Of a DNA stretch of 59,265 nucleotides, positions 8,561 to 16,747 are shown in pieces. Each line of letters opens with the position of its first letter. Position 1 is the stretch's first letter. A program made the translations under genes and the position numbers. The notes under the pieces were generated by a model. It worked only from the letters and a program-made list of their open reading frames with translations. It did not search any database and was not told the DNA's origin. Source of the stretch: Halorubrum saccharovorum DSM 1137 (GTDB lineage Archaea > Halobacteriota > Halobacteria > Halobacteriales > Haloferacaceae); assembly GCF_000337915.1 (NCBI RefSeq), contig NZ_AOJE01000062.1:1-59265 (forward strand). The letters run 5' to 3'.

Positions 8561-8714
8561 GTCCCACTCTTAGGCTATCCCGTTGTTAATACTTCGCCCG
8601 ACGCGAGACGGATGCTCCGCGAACCCCCGGACCGCACGGTTCCGGCCGCCCGTCGCCGATCTGTGCGCTCCGCAGATAACAAACCCTAAAAGCCGTCTCG
8701 GCGACCGATCCCGT

Positions 8715-9452
8715 ATGCATTTGCGGTTCGTCGGGCGGCTCGGGCTCGCGGACGCGGTGACCGTGACGAACGCGGCGGTCGGATTCCTCGCGGTCGTCGC
8801 TGCCGCCGTCGCCCCCCGACTCGCGGCCCGCCTTATCCTGCTCGCCGCGGTCGCGGACGGGCTCGACGGGGTCGTAGCGCGTCACCGCGGCTCCACCGAC
8901 GCCGGACCGTACCTCGACTCGCTGGCGGACGTGGCGTCGTTCGGGGTCGCGCCCGCCGCGCTCGTGGCGTTCGTCGTCCTCGACGCGCGCACGCTCGAGG
9001 CCGACCCGGTCTTCGTCGCCGCCGGCCTCGGCGTCGCGGCCCTGTTCGTCTCGCTGGCGGTCGCCCGGCTCGGGATGTACACGGCCTACGACACCGACGA
9101 CCGCGAGACGGTGGGCGTGCCGACGACGCTGGCGGCCACGGTGCTCGCCGCGGCCGTCATCGCCGGCTACACCGCTCCCGCGCTGCTCGTCGCGGCGACC
9201 GCCGCGTTCGCCCTACTGATGGGCTCGACCGTCACGTACCCCGACCTCCACGCGCAGGATGCCCTCGTGATGGGGGTCGTGCAGGCGGCCGTGATCCTCA
9301 CCCCGGTCGGCCACATGGTCACCTCCCTTCTCCCCGCGTGGATCGGCGAGGGGTTCGCGTTCGCGCTGCTGTTCCTCTCCGTCGGCTACCTCGTCCTCGG
9401 ACCGCGGTTCTACTGGGGCGACGGGATCCGGTCGCCGACGGACGCAGCGTGA
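8715..9452 (+). CDS. pssA: CDP-alcohol phosphatidyltransferase, PssA (archaetidylserine synthase)-like
   Basis: A 245-residue membrane enzyme with the CDP-alcohol phosphotransferase signature DGLDGVVAR followed by G, then D and D (DSLAD). This is the metal and CDP-lipid site. About seven hydrophobic helices follow. In haloarchaea members of this size and sequence are annotated as archaetidylserine/phosphatidylserine synthase, which joins CDP-archaeol to serine. The exact alcohol cannot be read from the sequence. CCTAAAAG at 8685-8692 is the TATA box about 27 bases upstream of the ATG. Confidence 0.85.
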   Translation: MHLRFVGRLGLADAVTVTNAAVGFLAVVAAAVAPRLAARLILLAAVADGLDGVVARHRGSTDAGPYLDSLADVASFGVAPAALVAFVVLDARTLEADPVFVAAGLGVAALFVSLAVARLGMYTAYDTDDRETVGVPTTLAATVLAAAVIAGYTAPALLVAATAAFALLMGSTVTYPDLHAQDALVMGVVQAAVILTPVGHMVTSLLPAWIGEGFAFALLFLSVGYLVLGPRFYWGDGIRSPTDAA

Positions 9453-9629
9453 CCTCCGGAAGCGACCGACGCGACTGACGCCGGTGGCCGTCGGCGACCG
9501 CGGCACCTAGGCTGTGGCCGTGTCACGGGCGAAAACGGAACGGACGGAACAGAATCGACGGATCAGCGATGAACCGAGCGGAACCGAACGGATCGCAGAA
9601 CGAGATCGAGGCGCTTGCCCCGGAACGCC

Positions 9630-10361
9630 TTACAGGAGGTCGTCGAAGTCCTTGTACCGGGTGATGTCGACGCCCTCGTCGGTGACGACGGCGACGTTGA
9701 TCCCGTTGCCGGACGCGAGGTCGCGCTCGACGGCGGACTGGATCGCCTTCGCGGCGATCTCGGTCGCCTCGTCGACGGTCACGTCGTCGTGGTACTCCTG
9801 TTCGAGGACACCGAGGGCGTACTGGGAGCCGGAGCCGGTGACGGTGTACTCTTCCTCGGTCGTGCCGCCGAGGGCGTCGATGGAGTAGATGTGGGCGCCC
9901 TCGTCGTCGACGCCGCCGAGGATCGGCTGGACGATGTAGAACGCGCCCGACCGGAGGAGGTTCCCGGTGAGCGTCGACAGCGCCTCCATGGACATGTCCT
10001 TGCCGCGGCGGGTCTCGTAGAGGCTCGTCTCGGCCTTCAGCGTCGAGATGAGGTGCTGGGCGGCGGAGACGGAGCCGGCGATGGTCAGCGCGCCGCGGGG
10101 GTGGACTTCCTCGACCTTCTGTACGTCCTTCGAGGAGACCATGCCGCCGAGGGAGGCGCGCATGTCGGTGGCCATCACGACGCCGTCGGCGGTCTTGATG
10201 CCGACCGTCGTGGTGCCGGTCTTCATCTCGCCCTCGCCGTCGGCCTGCGCGGCGCGGCGTTCGCTGTGTTCGAACTCGCCGATCTCCGGTCCGAAGACGG
10301 GCTGGTCGCGGCCTAACTCCTCGGCCGGTCCATCAGAGAGGTCGCCAGTCGGTGTTCGCAT
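9630..10361 (-). CDS. psmB: 20S proteasome beta subunit
   Basis: This is the catalytic subunit of the archaeal 20S proteasome. The 243-residue precursor carries an approximately 49-residue acidic propeptide ending in KTG. Autocleavage before the TTTVGIK stretch would expose the N-terminal nucleophile Thr50. Other active-site blocks are present: ATDMRAS with the conserved Asp, GSVSAAQH, SGSQYALGVLE and the Lys in the first strand. A TATA-like CCTTTATC (10388-10395, reverse strand) lies about 27 bases before the ATG, so the transcript is probably leaderless. A repeat-rich intergenic region lies upstream. Confidence 0.97.
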   Translation of the reverse strand: MRTPTGDLSDGPAEELGRDQPVFGPEIGEFEHSERRAAQADGEGEMKTGTTTVGIKTADGVVMATDMRASLGGMVSSKDVQKVEEVHPRGALTIAGSVSAAQHLISTLKAETSLYETRRGKDMSMEALSTLTGNLLRSGAFYIVQPILGGVDDEGAHIYSIDALGGTTEEEYTVTGSGSQYALGVLEQEYHDDVTVDEATEIAAKAIQSAVERDLASGNGINVAVVTDEGVDITRYKDFDDLL

Positions 10362-10559
10362 TACGCCTCCGTTGGCTCGGGGCGCTGATAAAGGCAACCC
10401 TTCGGGGACCGACCGCCGGTTCCGACGGGTCTATGCGTCGGCGAACGTCGGCGACGCCGCTTATAAGCGACTAGGTACGCGGACCAACTGCGCTCCCGGC
10501 GTTTTGGGCTCCGCTTCGACGGTTCCTCTGTCTCATACGGACCGCGTTCAGATCGTCAC

Positions 10560-10613
10560 GCGGTGGCGCTCGTCCATGCGGTGGTGCTCGTCCATGCGGT
10601 GGCGCGTGCTTCG
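10560..10613 (+). repeat. 18-bp tandem repeat; probable partial copy of the dispersed element
   Basis: The unit gcggtggcgctcgtccat occurs at 10560-10577 and again with one change at 10578-10595. A third, diverged unit (gcggtggcgcgtgcttcg) follows at 10596-10613. The third unit matches the left block of the dispersed repeat described at 14351, 37639 and 42761. It is followed at 10678 by a GNRA hairpin where the other copies have their stem. Confidence 0.6.
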
Positions 10614-10677
10614 AGAGCCCGGTAAGCGCGAAGAGGGAGAGAACGGTCTCTCAGACAGTCGGCGGCCAAGCCACCGG

Positions 10678-10699
10678 CGAGAGCACGCGAGTGCTCTCG
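10678..10699 (+). repeat. Perfect 9-bp inverted repeat with GCGA tetraloop
   Basis: CGAGAGCAC at 10678-10686 pairs with GTGCTCTCG at 10691-10699 around the loop GCGA, a GNRA tetraloop. No protein-coding frame here is convincing. It lies between psmB and the small gene ending at 10844, downstream of the latter's stop, so it could shape the 3' end of that transcript. Confidence 0.6.
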
Positions 10700-10771
10700 C
10701 ATCTTCGTCCCACCGCGGCGATCGCGTATAACAGCCGAGCGGCACAGAAACGGCGACGCTTCTGCGAGGGA

Positions 10772-10816
10772 GACGCTCTCGAAGAGGACGCTCTCGAAAA
10801 GGATGCTCTCGAAAAC
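10772..10816 (+). repeat. Three tandem 15-bp repeats
   Basis: GACGCTCTCGAAGAG, GACGCTCTCGAAAAG and GATGCTCTCGAAAAC follow each other without gaps at 10772-10816, less than 30 bases downstream of the stop codon of the minus-strand gene at 10844. The remaining intergenic DNA (10362-10843) holds the psmB promoter, a palindromic TATA-like CTTATAAG near 10461, and no gene I can support. Confidence 0.65.
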
Positions 10817-10843
10817 GAGACGGTCACGGCGGCGTCGACGCGG

Positions 10844-11017
10844 TCACTCCTCGGTGGCCTCGTACACCTCGCCGGTGGTCTCGACGAGCCGGCCGATGGG
10901 GACGTTGATACCGAGTTGCTTACGGGCGAAGACGGCTACCGGGAACAGCGAGATCCCGATTGCGACGGTCGCCTGGTGCAGCCCGAAGAGGGCTGCCGTA
11001 CGGATGCGGTCGAACAT
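10844..11017 (-). CDS. Small conserved-looking membrane protein
   Basis: A 57-residue protein starting MFDRIRTAALFG. One or two hydrophobic helices (LHQATVAIGISLFPVAVFA) are followed by a basic turn (RKQLG) and an amphipathic tail ending TGEVYEATEE. I chose this ATG over an upstream in-frame one because a strong TATA box (gtatatatatc on the plus strand, 11047-11057) lies just upstream, within the longer frame. It is a typical haloarchaeal small membrane protein with no known role. The 3' flank is full of short repeats. Confidence 0.65.
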   Translation of the reverse strand: MFDRIRTAALFGLHQATVAIGISLFPVAVFARKQLGINVPIGRLVETTGEVYEATEE

Positions 11018-11046
11018 GGGTCTTCGAACAACCCGAACGGAGGTGT

Positions 11047-11057
11047 GTATATATATC
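11047..11057 (-). promoter_or_regulatory. TATA box for the small membrane protein gene
   Basis: The reverse strand reads GATATATATAC, a strong TATA element about 30-40 bases before the ATG at 11017. The rest of the interval 11058-11323 holds a perfect 11-bp palindrome (CATAAGTTATG, 11188-11198) and the promoter of the next plus-strand gene; I see no gene in it. Confidence 0.6.
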
Positions 11058-11323
11058 TTCTGTCCGGCCGTCAGATGTGATACCGTCGCAGTCATGCGAT
11101 TCTCGGTAGTTAATTATTGTTCATGAGGCACCCTCGCCGTTCCGCCGATCGACGCATATCGACGGCGGGGCGGACACGGCTCGTTTCCATAAGTTATGCG
11201 TATCCATCGTGGCTCGTGCGCTTCGCGTTGGGGGCGTCGGCGGGCCCTCCCGGCCTGAGCGCTTCACTTCCCGATCGACGCGGACCGAACGCGATTTAAC
11301 CGGTCCGTCGCCTATCACGCGGC

Positions 11324-12013
11324 GTGCAGAACGTCACGAACCGAACGCGGAACCCGTTCGGGATGCGCCCGGACTGCGAGTCGTTCGTCCCCGGCTACGG
11401 CGACGCCAACGCCGACTTCCACGTGATCGGCGACCATCCCGGGGTCCACGGTGGCACGGACGCCGGCGTGCCGTTCACCGGCGAGCCGTGGTCGACCGCG
11501 TTCCTCTCCGCGCTGGTCGACGGCGGTCTGATCGGGGGGTTCGACGACGGTGCGGCGGATGCCCCAGCGACGACCGCCAACCCGGCCGACGACCCCGAGA
11601 CCGCGGACCCGATCGTCGCCGACGAGACGTTCTTCTCGTATCTCCACATGTGCGTCGCCGACGGCGCCCCGGACGAGGCGTCGTACGACGACATGGAGCG
11701 CTTCTTCGACGCGGAGCTCCGGGCGATCGCCGCTCACGTCCTCCTCCCGGTCGGCGCCCGCGCGACCGCCCACGTCCTCCGGCAGTACACCTCGCGGGCG
11801 CACAAGACCGAGATCGACATGGACGCGCTCCACGCCGAGGAACTGCTCGGCTCCGGGTGGCTCGTCCTCCCGATCAAAGACCCCGCGGAGTGGACCGCGG
11901 GCGACGGCGACCGGCTCGCGGCCGCGCTCCGAGAACTCCGATCGACGGACTTCCGCCGCGAGAGCGACCTCGGGCGCTTCATCGCCGGCAGCGACCCCTA
12001 CCTCGTCAGGTGA
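11324..12013 (+). CDS. Uracil-DNA glycosylase superfamily protein
   Basis: A 229-residue protein with the UDG-fold N-terminal block GYGDANADFHVIGDHPGVHG (compare the GxGxxxAxxxIVGEAP motif of family 4/5 enzymes) followed by GVPFTG. The C-terminus contains GSGWLVLPIKDP, while a canonical HPS/A loop is not obvious. It is probably a uracil or other base-excision enzyme, or an inactive homologue. I could not place it in a numbered UDG family. The GTG start is supported by the TATA-like GATTTAAC centred about 27 bases upstream. Confidence 0.8.
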   Translation: MQNVTNRTRNPFGMRPDCESFVPGYGDANADFHVIGDHPGVHGGTDAGVPFTGEPWSTAFLSALVDGGLIGGFDDGAADAPATTANPADDPETADPIVADETFFSYLHMCVADGAPDEASYDDMERFFDAELRAIAAHVLLPVGARATAHVLRQYTSRAHKTEIDMDALHAEELLGSGWLVLPIKDPAEWTAGDGDRLAAALRELRSTDFRRESDLGRFIAGSDPYLVR

Positions 12014-12249
12014 CGCGCCGCGGGACGCGGCCGGTCCCGGTCGCCGGGGACGGTCCGGGCCGTTCGCCCTCCCGATCTCGTCTTCCGGCCGGATGGATGT
12101 GCGGTTCCGTCGCGTCTGTGCGGTTCCGATCGGATTGTTCGGGTCGAATCAACGAAATTAGTGTTCGAACGTCATTTATTCGCGGAATACCGCCGTCATA
12201 TTTGTCACTACTCCCCGAATTTTATATCGGTCCGCGCTATTCGTCACCA

Positions 12250-12333
12250 GGCGCCCGATCGATCGGGCGTCGGCCGTAGGACTGGTACTCCATACGGCGG
12301 CTTGGTCAGCACCGGCCCTCACGGGCCGTTTTT
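12250..12333 (+). ncRNA. Candidate small RNA gene with own promoter and hairpin/T-run end
   Basis: A TATA element (TTTATATC, 12221-12228) is followed about 27 bases later by a perfect 18-bp palindrome (12252-12269, CGCCCGATC/GATCGGGCG). Then come 40 bases without a plausible start codon, and finally a six-pair GC hairpin (12313-12318 with 12323-12328, loop TCAC) directly followed by TTTTT (12329-12333). The unit is about 84 bases long. It lies between the UDG-family gene, about 240 bases back, and the converging asparagine-synthase-like gene. It may be an independent RNA or just the terminator region of one of the neighbours. The remainder of 12014-12220 shows no gene. Confidence 0.4.
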
Positions 12334-12354
12334 CGATCGGATCGGTCCTCGCTA

Positions 12355-13545
12355 TCACTCCGACAGCAGCGCGTCGAGGTACCGCCCGACGTGGTCGTCC
12401 ATGCGCCGCTTGAACCCCGCCCGGCGCGCGAGCCGGTCGAGCTCTCGGGAGACGTACGTCCCGTACTGGACCGCCTTCTTGTCGGCCGTCCGGACGGGTT
12501 CGGGCACGCGTCCGGTCGCCGCCCGGCGGAGCGCGATCTTGCGCTCGCCGTCGATCGCGAGCAGTTCGCCCGGCAGCGCGAGCGCGGACGCGACGATCCG
12601 GTCGTCCAAGAGCGGTGCGACCGGCTCGGCCCCGGAAGCGCGGAGCGCGAGCACGTCGCGTTCGAGCTGTTCCGGCAGCGTTCGGACGGTCTCGGTCCGA
12701 GCGCCCCGCACCGTCTCCGCCGCGACGCGGTCGTCGCCGACGGGGTCGGCGACCTTGCTGTAGCCGCCGAACAGTTCGTCGGCGCCCTGTCCCACCGCGA
12801 GCCGCCGGAACCCGTCGGCTGCGGCCGCCTCCGCCGCGAGGTACAGGGGGACCGCGATCGCGAGGTCCATCGGGTTGCGTCGTCCGGTCGCCGCGGCGAC
12901 CTCGCGGACCGCGCGCACGAGGTCGTCGTGAGTGATCTCGACGACGCGGAGGTCCAGATCCATCGACGCGGCGGCCTCGCGGGCGGCCTCGATGTCGTGA
13001 CATCCCTCGAAGCCGGCGACGTAACACGGCGCGTCCGGCACCGCGGCGGCGACGACGCCGGAGTCAACGCCGCCGGAGAAGGCGACGGCGAGGTCGTCCC
13101 CGTCCGCCTCCGTTTCGAGACCGCCGAGACCGCCCGCGTCGAGAGCGCCGAGGGCGCCGTCGAGCGCCTCGTCGACCGCGGCCTGCCCTGATTCCGAATC
13201 GACCGGTCCCTCGCCCGGAAGCGACCAGACGCGCTCGGTCCCCGCGCTCGACGCGAGGGACCCGCCCGGAACCGGTTTCGGGTCGGCGAGGTCTGTCCGG
13301 TCGAAGCTCCACGCAGCGGGTGCCGTGGGATCGCGTGCAGTCGCGGGGTCAGCGGCGCCCCGCTCGACGAACAGCGGCTGTCGGCCGAGCACGTCTCGGA
13401 CGAGCACCGGCCCCTCACGATCTGGCGGGTCACGGAGGAGCCCGGCGAACCCCCGCCCCCCGGGGAACGGGTCGCCGTCGCGGAGGGCGTCGCGGACCCG
13501 CTCGGGCGGCGAGCCGCGCAAATCGGGGGATTGAGCGTCCGCCAT
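12355..13545 (-). CDS. Asparagine synthase-like protein lacking the glutaminase Cys
   Basis: A 396-residue protein. Residues about 160-390 form an asparagine-synthase ATP-pyrophosphatase domain: P-loop AFSGGVDSG, VGQGADELFGGY, and LDDRIVASALALPGE. The N-terminal 110 residues keep only the end of a class II glutamine amidotransferase domain (VLVRDVLGRQPLFVE) and lack the N-terminal catalytic Cys, so it should use ammonia or a partner's amide. The substrate could be aspartate or another carboxylate. The gene is 5 bases downstream of a PHP-domain gene on the same strand, so they are probably one transcript. Confidence 0.85.
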   Translation of the reverse strand: MADAQSPDLRGSPPERVRDALRDGDPFPGGRGFAGLLRDPPDREGPVLVRDVLGRQPLFVERGAADPATARDPTAPAAWSFDRTDLADPKPVPGGSLASSAGTERVWSLPGEGPVDSESGQAAVDEALDGALGALDAGGLGGLETEADGDDLAVAFSGGVDSGVVAAAVPDAPCYVAGFEGCHDIEAAREAAASMDLDLRVVEITHDDLVRAVREVAAATGRRNPMDLAIAVPLYLAAEAAAADGFRRLAVGQGADELFGGYSKVADPVGDDRVAAETVRGARTETVRTLPEQLERDVLALRASGAEPVAPLLDDRIVASALALPGELLAIDGERKIALRRAATGRVPEPVRTADKKAVQYGTYVSRELDRLARRAGFKRRMDDHVGRYLDALLSE

Positions 13546-13550
13546 CGCGG

Positions 13551-14234
13551 TCAGCGGAGCGCGTTCAGCGCCCGGAGCGCGCGGCGCTTGGCGCCGCCGC
13601 CGAACTGGCGGAGCGAGACGCGCCACGGAGTCCGTTTCCCGACGACGCTGGTCCGGCCGTCGACGATGCCGTCGAGGATCGCCTCGGCCGAGCGGTCGTC
13701 GGCGCCGACCTCGGTCACGGCCTGTCCGACCATCTCCGAGATGTGGGCGTCGCTGCCGGCGGTCATCGGGAGTCGGTTCCGGATCGCGAACTTCTCGGCC
13801 TGCCGGTTCGAGCGCCCGGTGAACAGCCGGGAGTTGTACACTTCGAGGGCGTCGGCGCTCGCCAACTGCTCGTCGGTGATGTGGGCGGCGACGCCGTGGC
13901 GGGACTTCTGGAAGGGGTGTGGTATGACCGCGATCCCGCCCTGGTCGCGGATCCGATCGAGCGTCTCGTCGAAGGGGAGCCCGCTCTCGACGCGCTCGCT
14001 GATGCCGAACGCGAGGACGTGGCCGGCCGCGCAGGTCACCTCCATGCCGACGATGCCGACGAGCCCGTAATCGGGGGCCTTCTCGGCCGCCTCGATGCTG
14101 GCGTCGATCTCGTCGTGGTCCGTGACGGCGAGCGCGTCCAGCCCGACCCCCGCCGCCTGCTCCAGGAGGAGGTCGACCGGATCGCGCCCGTCGTAGGACA
14201 GCGCGGAATGCGCGTGGAGCTCGACCGATAGCAC
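13551..14234 (-). CDS. PHP-domain metal-dependent phosphoesterase
   Basis: A 227-residue protein from GTG 14234 to the stop at 13551. PHP-domain metal ligands appear in order: VELHAHSALSYDG, AVTDHDEIDA, GMEVTCAAGHVLAFG, VIPHPFQKS and AGSDAHIS. Members hydrolyse phosphoesters such as 3',5'-nucleotides or histidinol phosphate. This one is closest to the short PHP proteins of the YciV/RNase AM type, but the substrate is not readable. The GTG is supported by a TATA-like CTTTTTAAGA at 14255-14264, 26 bases upstream. It is co-transcribed with the asparagine-synthase-like gene. Confidence 0.88.
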   Translation of the reverse strand: MLSVELHAHSALSYDGRDPVDLLLEQAAGVGLDALAVTDHDEIDASIEAAEKAPDYGLVGIVGMEVTCAAGHVLAFGISERVESGLPFDETLDRIRDQGGIAVIPHPFQKSRHGVAAHITDEQLASADALEVYNSRLFTGRSNRQAEKFAIRNRLPMTAGSDAHISEMVGQAVTEVGADDRSAEAILDGIVDGRTSVVGKRTPWRVSLRQFGGGAKRRALRALNALR

Positions 14235-14350
14235 GCGCTCAACTTCGGGCGTCGTCTTAAAAAGCGCCCCGGTCCGCGGCGGTTCACGTGGATCTCGATG
14301 GATCAATCCGTGCCAGCGACACGGTACTTAAGAGGTACTTAAGAAGGAGA

Positions 14351-14666
14351 GTGCGGTGGCGCGCGCCTTCGAGCGCCCGTCGGGCGCGAGAAGCGCGTGC
14401 GAGGGAGTCGCTGGCGGCTGCCGCCGCCAGCGACGAGGCTGGGGAGGTGTGAGGCTGCGGTGCGGTTGCGGTCAGGGTGGGACTCAAAGGGGCAGTCGCG
14501 AGGACGAAGCACGGCGCAGCAAGGACCACAGGGAGCGAGTGCAACGAGCGACCGAGGACCGCAGCAAGCCGTGCGAGTCCTCGCGACTGGGGCTTTGGAG
14601 GTGTTCCCCGTCACAGCGACTGCAACAACACATAGCCGAGCGACTGGGGCTATGGCGGTGTTCACC
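14351..14666 (+). repeat. Dispersed structured repeat, copy A (extended)
   Basis: The copy opens with gtgcggtggcgcgcgcctt. A perfect 12-bp stem follows (14407-14418 with 14423-14434, loop TGCC), then gaggctggggagg (14435-14447). A second module, absent from the other copies, is a long inverted repeat: a 13-bp perfect arm (14493-14505 with 14577-14589) plus an inner 7-bp arm (14509-14515 with 14568-14574). The right block ggggctttggaggtgttc (14589-14606) occurs twice; the second version is at 14646-14666. It fills the gap 14235-14711 apart from the PHP promoter. The right end lies about 45 bases from the stop of the minus-strand gene at 14712. Open frames across it are low-complexity and unlikely to be genes. 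Confidence 0.8.
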
Positions 14667-14711
14667 GCGTCGACGACGGCAGCGATATTTAAAAAGTACC
14701 GAGCGGACCGA

Positions 14712-14978
14712 TCAGAACGCGCTCTTGCCCACCGTCTCCCGGTACGTCCCGGTACCGCGATGGCCCGCCTCGTCCCACGTGTCGATCGCGACCAGCACGC
14801 GGGTGTTCACGGCGTCGGCCGGCGCATCCTCGATCCGGAGCGTCGAGTCGCCGATGCGGGCGACGACCTCGCCGCCCTCCTCGCCGGTGACCATCACCTC
14901 GATCACGTCGCCGGGGTCGTAGTCGGGAGTCGATCCCCGGAACGACAGCCCGGCGAAGAACTTGTCGAAGCGGCTCAT
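14712..14978 (-). CDS. Small OB/TRAM-like protein
   Basis: An 88-residue acidic soluble protein starting MSRFDKFFAGL. The pattern YDPGDVIEVMVTGEEGGEVVA, then RIGDSTLRIEDAP and NTRVLVAIDTWDE, is that of a small five-strand beta barrel of OB or TRAM type. The start overlaps the stop of the upstream NhaC-type gene by four bases (ATGA), so translation is probably coupled. A role beside an ion transporter is not evident. The assignment of the fold is by eye. Confidence 0.7.
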   Translation of the reverse strand: MSRFDKFFAGLSFRGSTPDYDPGDVIEVMVTGEEGGEVVARIGDSTLRIEDAPADAVNTRVLVAIDTWDEAGHRGTGTYRETVGKSAF

Positions 14979-16609
14979 GCGCGCGACACCTCCTCGGAGG
15001 TCCGGTCGGGAATGTACTCCCGCCCGAAGCCGGTGACCGCGGCGATCAGGAAGACGATCACGAGGAACCAGCCGTGGAACACGTACGGCACGACCTCTAT
15101 GGGGTTCACCACCATCTCGGGGCCGTACTCGGCGCCGAGCCCCTCGGGACCGACCATCACCTGGTACCCGACCAGGACGCCGCCGGCCCACGGGAAGATG
15201 TACCCGAGCGCGGAGGTGTTGGCGTCCAAGATGTTCGCGCGCCGGTAGCCGTTGATGTTGAACTTCTCGCCGATCCGCGCGATGTACGGGGCGATCGCGA
15301 TCTCCGCGGCGGTGTTGATCGTGATCATCCCGTTGATCGTCGCCGTGCCGAGCACCATCGTCAGCTCGGCCCGGCGGACGTTAGTCGCGACCGAGTTCAA
15401 CAGGAACTCCTGGATCGCCGCGAAGCCGCCGCCGCGGATCATGATCTGCGCCATCGACACGATCAGAAGCGTCAGCACGATGAGCGGGAAGAACCCGGTC
15501 GCACCCGAGTAGAGGCTCCCGCCCACGCTCGCCGTCTCGCCGACCGCGACGAACGGGAGCGAGGTGAACGCCCCGGCCTCGGTCACGGTGAACACGAGGA
15601 TGTCGCTCACCGACGAGAGGCCGAAGACGAGGTTGAACGCGACGGCGACGACGAGCCCCCACGAGATCGCCTCGACGATGTGCCGGCCCGCGATCGCCGT
15701 CGCGATGACGACGCCCATCGAGAGCAGGTGAACCAGACCGAGCGCGGTCGCCGTCTCACGGAGCGCGGCCGATCCTTCGAGGCTCGCGCCCGACAGCATC
15801 GACCCCATGATCAGATAGGCGACGAACGCCGGGATCGCCGCCGCGATCGCGTACTTGAACCGCGAGGCGACGACGCCGCCGATGTCGGCGTCCTGCGTCA
15901 CCGCGCTCACGATCGTCGTGTCGCTCACGGGCGCGAGGTTGTCACCGAACACGGCGCCGGACAGGATCGCGGCGAACAGCAGCACCGGGTTCGCGCCGAT
16001 GAGGACGCCGGCCGGGAAGAAGAGCGTCACGAACGCGATGGTGGCGCCGTATCCCGTCCCGATCCCGGTCGCGAGCAGGCCGCAGAGGACGAACGCGGCC
16101 GCGGGGAACGTCGCCGCGCCGACGTTCAGGGCGTCGGCGGCGAAGATGAGCCCCTCGACGAACCCGCCGACCTGCAGCGTGTCGGCGAACATGCCGGCCC
16201 ACAGCCACGCGACGATCGCGGTCGCGGCGACGCGCTGGGTCATCCCCTCGAAGATGGTGTCGGCGTACGTTTTCCAGTCGCCGCGAGCGAAGAACATCCC
16301 GAGGATCGTCCCGACGAGCGCGCCGATCACCAGCCCGTTCGTGTCGCCGATGCCGAGGACGCCGCTCTGGAAGATGGCCCAGAGGATGAAGAAGGCGAGC
16401 GGGATCGTGCTCGCCCACTTCCCGCCGTAGAACGCGATCCGCGGCTCGGAGTCGGTCTCCGCACCGGCGCTGAGGCCACCGTCCGCCGCGAGCTCGCGGT
16501 CGGACGCCCCGGGGTCTCCCCGGTCGCGTTGACCGCCGCCGGGCGGGGCGCCGTCGGGTGGTTCGTCGCCGGTCCGCTCGATCGGGTTGCCGTCGGATTC
16601 GTCGGTCAT
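14975..16609 (-). CDS. NhaC-family Na+/H+ (or metabolite/Na+) antiporter
   Basis: The protein has 544 residues: an acidic, disordered N-terminus of about 55 residues and then about 12 transmembrane helices. The family-typical blocks are ILSGAVFGDNLAPVSDTTIV (the conserved DNxAPxSDTT ion-site motif), GTGYGATIAF and TINGMITINTAAEIAIAP. Members exchange sodium for protons or for malate/lactate. In a halophile sodium export is the likely job, but the substrate is not proven by sequence. Its stop overlaps the start of the downstream OB-like gene. Confidence 0.9.
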   Translation of the reverse strand: MTDESDGNPIERTGDEPPDGAPPGGGQRDRGDPGASDRELAADGGLSAGAETDSEPRIAFYGGKWASTIPLAFFILWAIFQSGVLGIGDTNGLVIGALVGTILGMFFARGDWKTYADTIFEGMTQRVAATAIVAWLWAGMFADTLQVGGFVEGLIFAADALNVGAATFPAAAFVLCGLLATGIGTGYGATIAFVTLFFPAGVLIGANPVLLFAAILSGAVFGDNLAPVSDTTIVSAVTQDADIGGVVASRFKYAIAAAIPAFVAYLIMGSMLSGASLEGSAALRETATALGLVHLLSMGVVIATAIAGRHIVEAISWGLVVAVAFNLVFGLSSVSDILVFTVTEAGAFTSLPFVAVGETASVGGSLYSGATGFFPLIVLTLLIVSMAQIMIRGGGFAAIQEFLLNSVATNVRRAELTMVLGTATINGMITINTAAEIAIAPYIARIGEKFNINGYRRANILDANTSALGYIFPWAGGVLVGYQVMVGPEGLGAEYGPEMVVNPIEVVPYVFHGWFLVIVFLIAAVTGFGREYIPDRTSEEVSRA

Positions 16610-16747
16610 GTGTCTTTCCCACGCATTCGGTAACCCACGACCTACGTAAACCCTCGTGTCCTGTTCCCGTCGCGCTTCGCTCTCACCCCCGCCCGCGTCG
16701 CCGACGTTCACCCCCGCCGCGCCCGCTCCAGCGACTCACAAGAACAC

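Noticed and set aside
10458-10469. Second promoter for psmB (cttataagc)
   Set aside because: It is palindromic and about 100 bases from psmB, while a better placed TATA-like CCTTTATC exists at 10388-10395; direction cannot be assigned.
14356-14922. Long plus-strand frames across repeat copy A and neighbouring genes
   Set aside because: They are Arg/Ser-rich translations of repeat DNA and antisense of real genes, with no protein family pattern.
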